Shown one piece after another: positions 1-6,161 of a stretch of DNA of 8,305 nucleotides. The translations under genes were made by a program, and so were the position numbers. The stretch is from Firmicutes bacterium UBA5454 (GTDB lineage: Bacteria; Bacillota; Clostridia; Caldicoprobacterales; DTU083): NCBI GenBank assembly GCA_002426555.1, contig DIQU01000086.1, forward strand, positions 1,714 through 10,018, written 5' to 3'. The stretch's first letter is position 1. Every line of letters starts with the position of its first letter. The notes beneath the pieces were generated by a model. It did no database searches, had not been told where the DNA came from, and saw only the letters and a list, made by a program, of their open reading frames with translations.

Positions 1-690
1 GCTTCCCGTATATGTATGCTCAGTTAATCCAAAATTATATAAATACTCCTTTGCCACAACATTTACATACAGGTTCTCTCGAACAGGTATGCCCTGACTT
101 ACGTCAAAGCGCTCGTTTCCTCTTTCATCTGCTTTAATTACACAGTTTGATAATGTTTCGTGTGAACTGATATTTTCGTCTTGAAGGTCTTCTGTGATTG
201 ATTGGCCTTCGGGTTCAGGAATTGGTGATGGTGTTGGGGTGGTTGTACTTGAAGTTGGAGTAGGTGTTGGACTTGTTTCACCTGTGCCTTTGGCATAATA
301 ATCAATGCGGATTGGATACCAGAAGCGTATACAAACAGCACCGGCATTTTGGAAAGTACCATAACCAATACGCAGATCTCCGCTTTCTTCATCTTTGCGT
401 TCCGGGTTTGTGGCTGTGGTTACCGGAAAGCCCGGTACCAATCTGCCTTGGATATCTTGTATCTTTATATAAGGGATTGTATACATATCTTTATAGAAAG
501 GATCAGGAGAATATCCCACACCAGCATGGGAACCATCGTGGTGATACATTGCGTATGATAAGCTGCCAAAGCCAGGTTGTACAATAGGGATTTTATGGGG
601 ATAGTAAAAACCCAATTTACCCATTAATGATGTTTCTAAGAAATTCATTTTTGGTAACGCTCGTATTAAAATGTGTCGAATAAAGTACAT
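1..690 (-). CDS. Putative surface/exported protein with Thr/Pro linker, partial (C-terminus beyond left edge)
   Basis: An open minus-strand frame of 230 codons runs without a stop from an ATG at 690 off the left edge of the window. I do not recognise the family. Residues 1-125 form a globular-looking stretch rich in Tyr, Gly and Pro. A Thr/Pro/Ser linker (TPTPTSSTTTPTPSP-like) follows at about residues 138-158, and then an acidic segment. Such linkers are typical of exported or cell-wall proteins of Firmicutes, yet this frame has no signal peptide. The ATG at 690 overlaps the preceding gene by 25 nt and has only a weak AGAG-type ribosome site; another ATG at 648 has none that is convincing. 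Together these suggest that the frame is the continuation of the signal-peptide-bearing gene at 666-1196, separated from it by a frameshift. If it is a separate gene, it would depend on translational coupling. Confidence 0.65.
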   Translation of the reverse strand, partial: MYFIRHILIRALPKMNFLETSLMGKLGFYYPHKIPIVQPGFGSLSYAMYHHDGSHAGVGYSPDPFYKDMYTIPYIKIQDIQGRLVPGFPVTTATNPERKDEESGDLRIGYGTFQNAGAVCIRFWYPIRIDYYAKGTGETSPTPTPTSSTTTPTPSPIPEPEGQSITEDLQDENISSHETLSNCVIKADERGNERFDVSQGIPVRENLYVNVVAKEYLYNFGLTEHTYTGS

Positions 691-1196
691 TCAGGTTTCT
701 CTGGCAAATTTGTTGGTAAATTTGATGGTAGGGGTTCAAAGTTAAAAAACCTTGTTAGTATTGTGTATTCATCAGAGTAATTTAGAGTACCTGTATCAAT
801 ACTTATAACAGGTGTTATTTCTATACCCGAAGTCAATGCATTAAGCACTTCCCGAGGATGCCATATTTTATATTCCAAAATAAATTTATTTTGATATATT
901 CTTTCCAATAAAAAATCAGAATCTGCCCATGCACCATTCTCTGCTTCGTTATCCCATATAATTATTTCTTTTGCTCCGCTTTCAGTTACTGTTGTCGCTT
1001 TCCAATAACCACCGGAATAGTGCCAGAATTCTATCATTTTAAACCCGCCTTTTGATGCAATAAGCTTACCTGCATCATTAGGGGGAACACCAATTGTTAT
1101 TTCTTTAAATGAGCTTGCAATAACCGGTTTTGGTGGATAACCTATATATACAATAGCTAATAAAAATAAGATAAAAATTGCTAATTTCTTCACCAT
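666..1196 (-). CDS. Small exported protein of unknown function (possibly the N-terminal part of a frameshifted larger gene)
   Basis: The 176-residue product starts with a clear signal peptide or anchor: two Lys followed by a hydrophobic stretch at residues 5-20, then PPKP and a possible cleavage site near PVIA-SS (residue 27). The mature part has many aromatic residues (a Trp/Tyr-rich segment at 57-66, WDNEAENGAW at 81-90) and ends in a short Pro/Asn linker (about 155-168). I recognise no family. The start is well supported: AAGGGGG lies at 1205-1211, 8 nt upstream of the ATG and inside the end of the SLH gene. The two genes overlap by 7 nt (1190-1196), so they are very likely co-translated and both destined for the envelope. 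The last few residues (CTLFDTF) then run into a TAA, while the next frame continues with coding-like sequence, so the stop may be a frameshift artefact or a mutation. Confidence 0.7.
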   Translation of the reverse strand: MVKKLAIFILFLLAIVYIGYPPKPVIASSFKEITIGVPPNDAGKLIASKGGFKMIEFWHYSGGYWKATTVTESGAKEIIIWDNEAENGAWADSDFLLERIYQNKFILEYKIWHPREVLNALTSGIEITPVISIDTGTLNYSDEYTILTRFFNFEPLPSNLPTNLPEKPECTLFDTF

Positions 1197-2455
1197 TCAA
1201 TGAACCCCCTTGGATCAAATTCTTCAACTAAGGAATGCCCCCCGTCTTCATCGTACCTGCTGTATTTTTTTAAAGTTAAGGATATATAGAAGTTACCACT
1301 ACGGGCGTTTCTTGGCGTTCTAATGTCAAAATTTAAATATATAGACTTTATATTTTCCTTATTTGTATATAAACTTCTATCGAATGAGTTTCCCGGCTTA
1401 GGTAGAATTTGCTCTGGTCTATTTCCGTCTTTTGTATATAGATTATTTCCAGAAAGCCCCCTGTCATCTGAGCCGTGCAAAGATGTATTTATAGCTATAT
1501 TCCATTCATATCCTTCTGGCAAATCCGGAATATATCCTCTAACTCTGACTTTTCCCTCATGTTCATAGAATTTTAGGTGCTGAAGAAAAACACCAACAAA
1601 TTCTTCTACTTTTAGTATTCCCATTGAGTTGTTGGATTTGTTCACTATGTCCGTTTCTGGGTTGAAGCTAATCCCTTCAACTTCAATCACACCATTACCT
1701 AAATCCTTTTTCTCTGGACGGTTTAGTTCAGCCACAGGAATTGGCGTAGGGCTTGGATTTGGAAAGACAGGAAGTTCTGATCTTTTTCTTGCTGATTTGT
1801 CAATAAGACGTCTTATAACAGCAACAGCTTCAGCTCTGGTTAATTCATTGCTTGGCTTGAATTCGCCATCTGGAAAGCCTGTTAATATTCCAAGATCATA
1901 ACACTTTACAACATTGCTTTTACAACCAACATATATTTCTTTGTAGTCCTTAATCAATTCACAAACCGCCAGTGGATCCCGATATTCTGAATCATCAGTC
2001 AGCTTGTCGAGAGCCCTTCCTGTAACCTGTGCCATGTCTACTCTTCTGATTGGTTGCTTATATCCAAAATATTGATCATCCGGTTTTTTTCGAGTAAACC
2101 AAGAATCAACCGAAGGATCAACATACCCTTCCTCAATAGCCTTTTGAATATATGTTGAAGCCCAGTAGTCCTTACCGTTTTCAACCTTATGCCCCATAAC
2201 TGTAACTATAAGCTTTATATACATATCTGCCGTGAGAGTATCATTTGGTTTAAAGGTTCCATCGGGATAGCCTGCAAAAATTTGTCTTGAATCTTTTAAG
2301 ATATATTGAAGATCCCCTAAATACCATGCAGTTTGGGGGACATCGGGAAAGCTAATTGCATTCTCTCCTGCGCCCGTTACCCATGTTGGTGATATTCCTG
2401 TAAGTAAAATAGCTGATAACAAAATTTTCACCAGTAAATTTCTAAATTTTTTCAT
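1190..2455 (-). CDS. Exported protein with three N-terminal S-layer homology (SLH) domains
   Basis: A 421-residue protein with a signal peptide at about 1-29. Three SLH units follow. SLH1 is at about 34-88 (FPDVP, AWY, FAGYPDGTFKP). SLH2 is at about 95-155. SLH3 is at about 158-218 (GILTGFPDGEFKP followed by LTRAEA). SLH domains hold proteins on secondary cell-wall polymer, so the product should sit on the cell surface. Only SLH3 keeps the TRAE motif (206-209). SLH1 has TADM and SLH2 has RRVD in its place, so binding through those two units may be weakened. A Pro-rich linker (PNPSPTPIP, 232-240) leads to a C-terminal region (about 245-421) of unknown family, rich in beta-strand-like sequence. 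TGGAGG at 2465-2470, 9 nt before the ATG, supports the start. It overlaps the next gene by 7 nt, and the two probably form an operon. Confidence 0.92.
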   Translation of the reverse strand: MKKFRNLLVKILLSAILLTGISPTWVTGAGENAISFPDVPQTAWYLGDLQYILKDSRQIFAGYPDGTFKPNDTLTADMYIKLIVTVMGHKVENGKDYWASTYIQKAIEEGYVDPSVDSWFTRKKPDDQYFGYKQPIRRVDMAQVTGRALDKLTDDSEYRDPLAVCELIKDYKEIYVGCKSNVVKCYDLGILTGFPDGEFKPSNELTRAEAVAVIRRLIDKSARKRSELPVFPNPSPTPIPVAELNRPEKKDLGNGVIEVEGISFNPETDIVNKSNNSMGILKVEEFVGVFLQHLKFYEHEGKVRVRGYIPDLPEGYEWNIAINTSLHGSDDRGLSGNNLYTKDGNRPEQILPKPGNSFDRSLYTNKENIKSIYLNFDIRTPRNARSGNFYISLTLKKYSRYDEDGGHSLVEEFDPRGFIEW

Positions 2456-2613
2456 AACACTAATCCTCCATTGATAGTCTCTCGATACCTTTATAATTCT
2501 TCGTTTTTAAATGCCTCCTCAGTGTGAGATTGAACCCGCCGCTGAAACAGAAATTGGTTTATACTCGCCCATTCTTGTTTTTTTGTCCACAGGGCTAAAA
2601 ATAAATATTTGTC

Positions 2614-2628
2614 ATGGATTTTATCCAT
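2614..2628 (-). other. Small hairpin in the SLH-gene leader
   Basis: ATGGAT and ATCCAT form a perfect 6-bp stem around a 3-nt loop. It sits about 160 nt upstream of the SLH start codon and touches the first copy of the 26-bp direct repeat. No U-run follows on the minus strand, so it is not a standard terminator. Confidence 0.4.
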
Positions 2629-2716
2629 CTTAGTTTAATCATAATTCGCATTCGCCTGCGAACCGCTTAAATGGAAGCGGCCTCACACTAATCTTAGTTT
2701 CATCATTATTCACATT
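2627..2716. repeat. Degenerate 26-bp direct repeat in the leader
   Basis: Copies lie at 2627-2652 and 2691-2716, matching at 23 of 26 positions and offset by 64 nt. Both begin ATCTTAGTTT on the plus strand. Between them lies a 6-bp hairpin (CCGCTT/AAGCGG, 2663-2680). The repeat may be an ancient local duplication or paired binding sites in the leader; the sequence does not decide which. Confidence 0.55.
2663..2680 (-). other. Small GC-rich hairpin between the direct-repeat copies
   Basis: CCGCTT (2663-2668) pairs with AAGCGG (2675-2680) around a 6-nt loop. It stands out as GC-rich within an AT-rich leader. It has no U-run after it, so it is not a normal terminator. Confidence 0.4.
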
Positions 2717-2776
2717 TATCCTGAAAAATGTAAAACAAAATATAATGTAATGATTTGAGTTAATCTTTTTTAAATC

Positions 2777-2806
2777 ATTATACTGGTATTATTTTGCTTC
2801 TGTAAA
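2777..2806 (-). promoter_or_regulatory. Putative sigma-A promoter for the SLH operon
   Basis: On the minus strand, TTTACA (2801-2806, five of six matches to the -35 consensus) is followed after 18 nt by a perfect TATAAT -10 (2777-2782). Transcription would begin near 2770, giving an untranslated leader of about 315 nt before the SLH ATG at 2455. The -35 lies only 6 nt from the 20-bp inverted repeat, so that repeat could influence this promoter. This is a motif match only. Confidence 0.5.
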
Positions 2807-2812
2807 TATGAA

Positions 2813-2887
2813 TTGCGTAAACAGCCCGTTTTATAGCATAAAAAGTTTTTGTGACCGTTTATACAAGAAAACGGGCTGTTTACGCAA
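2813..2887. repeat. Perfect 20-bp inverted repeat with a 35-nt spacer
   Basis: Arms at 2813-2832 and 2868-2887 are exact reverse complements (core GTAAACAGCCCGTTTT). Within the spacer, CATAAAAAG/TTTTTGTG can form its own small hairpin. A second CCGTTT (in the spacer, just after GTGA) can pair with AAACGG of the right arm, giving an alternative fold. There is no U-tract on either strand immediately after the stem, and no obvious flanking target duplication. It may be a non-canonical terminator for the sugar operon, a regulatory stem, or a small mobile remnant. Confidence 0.75.
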
Positions 2888-2987
2888 AAGGGATTGACAT
2901 GATGTGCTATGTATGGTATGTCTCGATGCTCTAAATTTGCTTTTTGTAAGCAGCGGAGAACCCGAGAGCCATAAGTGTAGTGAACTC

Positions 2988-3005
2988 GTTCAGCTAAGGC
3001 TGAAC
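2988..3005. other. 7-bp perfect hairpin downstream of the mannosidase gene
   Basis: GTTCAGC (2988-2994) pairs with GCTGAAC (2999-3005) around a TAAG loop. It lies about 100 nt past the mannosidase stop and next to a second hairpin. Without a U-run it does not look like a normal rho-independent terminator. Confidence 0.5.
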
Positions 3006-3010
3006 ATCAT

Positions 3011-3034
3011 GCGTTTTTACGCAGTAAAATACGC
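3011..3034. other. Imperfect 10-bp hairpin downstream of the mannosidase gene
   Basis: GCGTTTTTAC (3011-3020) pairs with GTAAAATACGC (3024-3034) with one bulged base and a 3-nt loop. It is separated from the 7-bp hairpin by only 5 nt. On the minus strand it is followed by ATGATGTTC rather than by Us. The pair could be part of a structured 3' end of the sugar transcript or the end of an old insertion element. Confidence 0.5.
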
Positions 3035-3105
3035 AATGGGCTTCAGTTTGGTACTCTACCCCCACCGAAGAAAGAATAATTATTCGATATTGGCCGCCGC
3101 TATTC

Positions 3106-5961
3106 TTAAAACTCTACACAGATGCTTGCTATGCTGTTTGCTTCAACACCGAACCTTACCTTATCGCTCTCCACATTAATGTCAAGCCCATTATCCGCCG
3201 CATTTTCATTGATATCCACATACCAGGCTTTCGATACATTGCGTCCAAACCTGAATACGGCTTCAGTCGCGAAACCCGAAACTTCATACGACCGTATGAT
3301 TATTCTGTTGCTTCCGCTTCCCTGTTCTTCGGGCATTTTTACTGCAGAAACTGCAACGCTTCCGCTTTCAAGGGAAATAAAGCTGCCAACTGGCGGGAGT
3401 GTTCCGCCATGCTTCAAGCCCGATGTAAAACTTATGGGGTGGTTATAGTCATAAGCCTTGTTTATCAACGATAAAATATCCGGTTTCTCAACCGGCATGA
3501 CTGCAAACCTGAATTTATGGATGCCGTTTTCCGGATACGGATCAGGGTCATAGGAACTGCGTATCAGTGTTACAGAAATCGAATTATTAATTCCTCTGAA
3601 GCCATACTTACTATTGGTTACTACCATAACTGCCGCATTACGGCTATCCTCCGGTATTCCAAGAGCCCAGCTGTTGGCAGGGACATCCATATCCATGGGC
3701 TCCCTCACGATTGTACCGAAGGGAATATCATACCTGTAAGAGCTGCAATTATAAGCGAAAGGCATATGAAAATTCAGCTGCGGAATATATTTGCCTTTGC
3801 GGGCTGTCTCCTGCCAATCGCATTCAACGTTGAAATCAAGCCTCGGGCTGTTATTATCCAATGATATGTTCACACACAATTTTGAATTTCTGAACTCAAC
3901 ATCATAATTAACCCACTGTCTTAAAGCATTTCTATCCATATGCGAATTATGTACCTTTACATCACGGTTAAGATCTGTGATATTCATATGCTTGCCGACA
4001 GTCCAGGCAGTCATTCCTTTGGCATCATCTTCTTCTACCAGCCTGAAAATACCTGCCGGCTTCTGCGGGTCGGCCATTTCCATTCTCTTCAATTTATCAT
4101 AGCAAGAAATAATTGACATGCTTTTTGTATCAAATACAACCTTGATGCAGTCATTTTCAAGTACAAAGCTATCAGCTTTCTCTACCCTCAAGTCCGTTGA
4201 AAAATCAAGGGCCGAAGTGCATGTCATATGCTTTTCCCCCAGTATGTAGGTGCTGTAGCCATATGCAGGCACCTTAACATCTGCCAGAAGCTTTGTATAC
4301 TTGTGCCCCCAATATTCACCCGGTTGATGGAATTGTTGCGTCTGCCCGCCGATAATCTGATATTTTGCACTATTACCCTCCGTATCGTTAATTATCAGCC
4401 TTCCCGTATCTCCGGGCCAATCCCAGATAGTTACTTCAACAGCTTCATTTCTGTCATGGGCTGAAGGGTTAAAGAAGTGTATTATTCTGTTTTTACCCCT
4501 GCCCCTTTCCGTCTGGGGCACACCATAATCATATATTGCATAACCGGCTCCTGCACCTTCGGACATAGTTTCCTTGCCGCTTTCCGTGCAATTCTCTCTG
4601 CAATCTTCTTTAATTAAGTTTGAAGTATCTATTCTGGATGCAATATTTCTAAAAGCCTGGCTGATACCTGTATTCGCAGCCGCAAGCACCTGCTGGAACT
4701 GCCCCATGGCATATTCCCTGGTTTCTATCACACCCGAACCGGGCAGTATATCATGGAAATGGTTGAAAAGCACCTTTTCCCATGCTTTCTCATATCTGCA
4801 GCCGGGATATTCGCCGTTTGAAAATACAGACGACAGGGTACTGAATGCTTCGGCTTCATTCATTTTGGCCTCGCTTATCCTGTTGGCAAGCTTTATCCTC
4901 GTATGAGTCGTATAACAGCCTGTAAAAATAAAATTGAGTTCTTGCTTTACTACCGGCAGCTTGCCGGCAGCCTTATCCAGCAGATTGAAATATTCTGCAA
5001 AAGTTCCGAACCTTATGGAGGGGAATACAGGCCACGAAGACATTTCCATCAGCTTCTCAATATCCCTCCTTGTCGGTCCCCCGCCATGATCCCCGACTCC
5101 GTACACTTTGAGCATAGTATCAATACCGTACTTCGTGCAAAATTCAGGAATGCAGACTGCTATATCGGAATTTATTGATGCATTGTACCAAAAAGGCTCC
5201 CTGTAAACAATGACAGATTTTCCCGAAGGTGCTTCCCAGCGGTAAATATTATGTCCGTCGAAACCCCTGCAGTGGTAATAATGGCTTACTCCTCCGTTTG
5301 AGAGTATCTCAGGCACATTGCGGCTATGTCCGAAGGTATCGGGCTCAAAGTCAAGCCTCAACGAGTTAGGATCAATATCCAGCAGTTTTGAAAGATATTT
5401 TTTGCTATAGAGGATATGCCTTGCAAGGCTTTCGCCATTAGGCATATTCTTGTCTGCTTCAACCCATGCGGAAGCAGTAACCTCCCACCGTCCTTCCTTT
5501 ACCCTTGCCTTTATCTCTTCAAGCATCGCAGGGTCATTCTCTTCCACAATCCGGTATACTGACGCCTGAGATTGTGAAAATGTAAAATCAGGATATTCCT
5601 TCATCAGGTTCAACATGGTCCTGAAGGTGTCAAGCACGATTGCTGCGGTCTCGGCATATCCCCACAACCAGTTCATATCTATATGTGCATGGGCTGCACA
5701 TATCAAATTGAAGTTCTTTGCAGCTGGTGATAATTCCATGATCATGTTTTCAGCATGCTGTGCTGAAGCTTTTGTTACAGCACCTTCATCAATATACGTT
5801 TCATAGAGGAATAGGACAGCATCCCCGACCGGCTTGCCAAATCTGTCTTCGTTTACCATTGAAAGCTTTGAAGCATAGTCAAGCTGTGATATGATCCTCT
5901 CAGGCCAGTATCCGCTGCATTTACTTTTGAGCGTATTCAGCTTGTCGAAATCAATAGACAT
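3106..5961 (-). CDS. Alpha-mannosidase, glycoside hydrolase family 38 (cytoplasmic)
   Basis: A 951-residue zinc-dependent retaining alpha-mannosidase that removes mannose from alpha-mannosides. Family motifs are intact (numbered from the ATG at 5961): HAHIDMNWLW, with likely zinc ligands His93 and Asp95; EPDTFGHS, with nucleophile and zinc ligand Asp208; GVGDHGGGPT at 288-297; and FNHFHDILPGSG, with zinc ligand His403. The GH38 catalytic domain covers about 85-345, the helical middle domain about 350-440, and the beta-rich C-terminal domains the rest. A polar, Cys- and Gly-containing linker (about 450-492) looks variable. There is no signal peptide, so the substrate must be imported. A TTG at 5970 is in frame, but the ATG at 5961 is preferred because AAGGGTGGG then sits 9 nt away. 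The neighbouring isomerase and mannitol-phosphate dehydrogenase fit use of mannose. The exact linkage specificity cannot be read from sequence. Confidence 0.95.
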   Translation of the reverse strand: MSIDFDKLNTLKSKCSGYWPERIISQLDYASKLSMVNEDRFGKPVGDAVLFLYETYIDEGAVTKASAQHAENMIMELSPAAKNFNLICAAHAHIDMNWLWGYAETAAIVLDTFRTMLNLMKEYPDFTFSQSQASVYRIVEENDPAMLEEIKARVKEGRWEVTASAWVEADKNMPNGESLARHILYSKKYLSKLLDIDPNSLRLDFEPDTFGHSRNVPEILSNGGVSHYYHCRGFDGHNIYRWEAPSGKSVIVYREPFWYNASINSDIAVCIPEFCTKYGIDTMLKVYGVGDHGGGPTRRDIEKLMEMSSWPVFPSIRFGTFAEYFNLLDKAAGKLPVVKQELNFIFTGCYTTHTRIKLANRISEAKMNEAEAFSTLSSVFSNGEYPGCRYEKAWEKVLFNHFHDILPGSGVIETREYAMGQFQQVLAAANTGISQAFRNIASRIDTSNLIKEDCRENCTESGKETMSEGAGAGYAIYDYGVPQTERGRGKNRIIHFFNPSAHDRNEAVEVTIWDWPGDTGRLIINDTEGNSAKYQIIGGQTQQFHQPGEYWGHKYTKLLADVKVPAYGYSTYILGEKHMTCTSALDFSTDLRVEKADSFVLENDCIKVVFDTKSMSIISCYDKLKRMEMADPQKPAGIFRLVEEDDAKGMTAWTVGKHMNITDLNRDVKVHNSHMDRNALRQWVNYDVEFRNSKLCVNISLDNNSPRLDFNVECDWQETARKGKYIPQLNFHMPFAYNCSSYRYDIPFGTIVREPMDMDVPANSWALGIPEDSRNAAVMVVTNSKYGFRGINNSISVTLIRSSYDPDPYPENGIHKFRFAVMPVEKPDILSLINKAYDYNHPISFTSGLKHGGTLPPVGSFISLESGSVAVSAVKMPEEQGSGSNRIIIRSYEVSGFATEAVFRFGRNVSKAWYVDINENAADNGLDINVESDKVRFGVEANSIASICVEF

Positions 5962-5970
5962 AATTATCAA

Positions 5971-5979
5971 CCCACCCTT
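5971..5979 (-). promoter_or_regulatory. Ribosome binding site that decides the mannosidase start
   Basis: AAGGGTGGG lies 9 nt upstream of the ATG at 5961 but directly abuts the in-frame TTG at 5970. The spacing favours the ATG, removing three residues from the longest open frame. Confidence 0.7.
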
Positions 5980-6012
5980 ACATATATTTTATATGGTTTT
6001 ACCTTATTGCCA

Positions 6013-6159
6013 TCATACCTGATTCTGTTCAACAGCTCGAACGCCTCCCGACAAGCCTGACTCGAGCGTACACCGCCGGGCATACGACAGCTGGGAGATA
6101 TCTCCCACCCTCTTCATCAGTTCCTGTCGTGTATATTCCCTGCCATAAATATTAGCCGT
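6013..6159 (-). pseudogene. Truncated 5' remnant of a DUF4432 (aldose-1-epimerase-like) gene
   Basis: Reading from 6159 the frame encodes 48 residues: ANIYGREYTRQELMKRVGDI, then SQL and, further on, GVRAVE, followed by a stop at 6013-6015. From memory of the family this matches the N-terminus of DUF4432 proteins, sugar-mutarotase-like enzymes of about 300+ residues often found in sugar operons. The expected initiator is ACG instead of ATG, although a good ribosome site (AAGGAAGGTGGG, 6166-6177) remains at the right distance. Similarity ends after GVRAVE (about 6028), where the family would continue with a long beta-sandwich. It therefore looks like a gene that lost nearly all its body. The assignment is by eye; a chance match or a genuine small protein is possible. 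Confidence 0.5.
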
Positions 6160-6161
6160 AT

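Larger units (their letters stand above)
2456..3105. other. Gene-free, structured intergenic region between the sugar cluster and the surface-protein genes
   Basis: I see no credible gene in these 650 bases: open frames here are short, lack ribosome sites or run antisense into the mannosidase gene. The region contains, from right to left, two hairpins just past the mannosidase stop, a perfect 20-bp inverted repeat, a probable promoter for the SLH gene, and a long leader with a degenerate direct repeat and small hairpins. These are listed separately. I could not match the leader to any riboswitch class I know. Confidence 0.7.

Noticed and set aside
264..587. Plus-strand open frames of 69 and 107 codons
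   Set aside because: They are antisense to the coding-like minus-strand frame, lack ribosome sites and encode low-complexity, Cys/Leu/Tyr-rich sequence typical of shadow frames.
2521..2689. 8-bp inverted match AGTGTGAG / CTCACACT, about 150 nt apart
   Set aside because: Short and widely spaced; expected by chance at this scale.
2894..2922. TTGACA on the plus strand followed 17 nt later by TATGTC
   Set aside because: The -10 matches the consensus poorly, and no plus-strand gene follows; the region runs straight into the antisense of the mannosidase gene.
3074..3085. 12-nt palindrome GAATAATTATTC just after the mannosidase stop
   Set aside because: The stem is all A-T apart from its end pair, has no loop, and is followed by a mixed T/C stretch; too weak to call a terminator.
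2904..3179. Plus-strand open frame of 91 codons across the intergenic region
   Set aside because: It runs antisense into the mannosidase gene, has no clear ribosome site and no recognisable domain.
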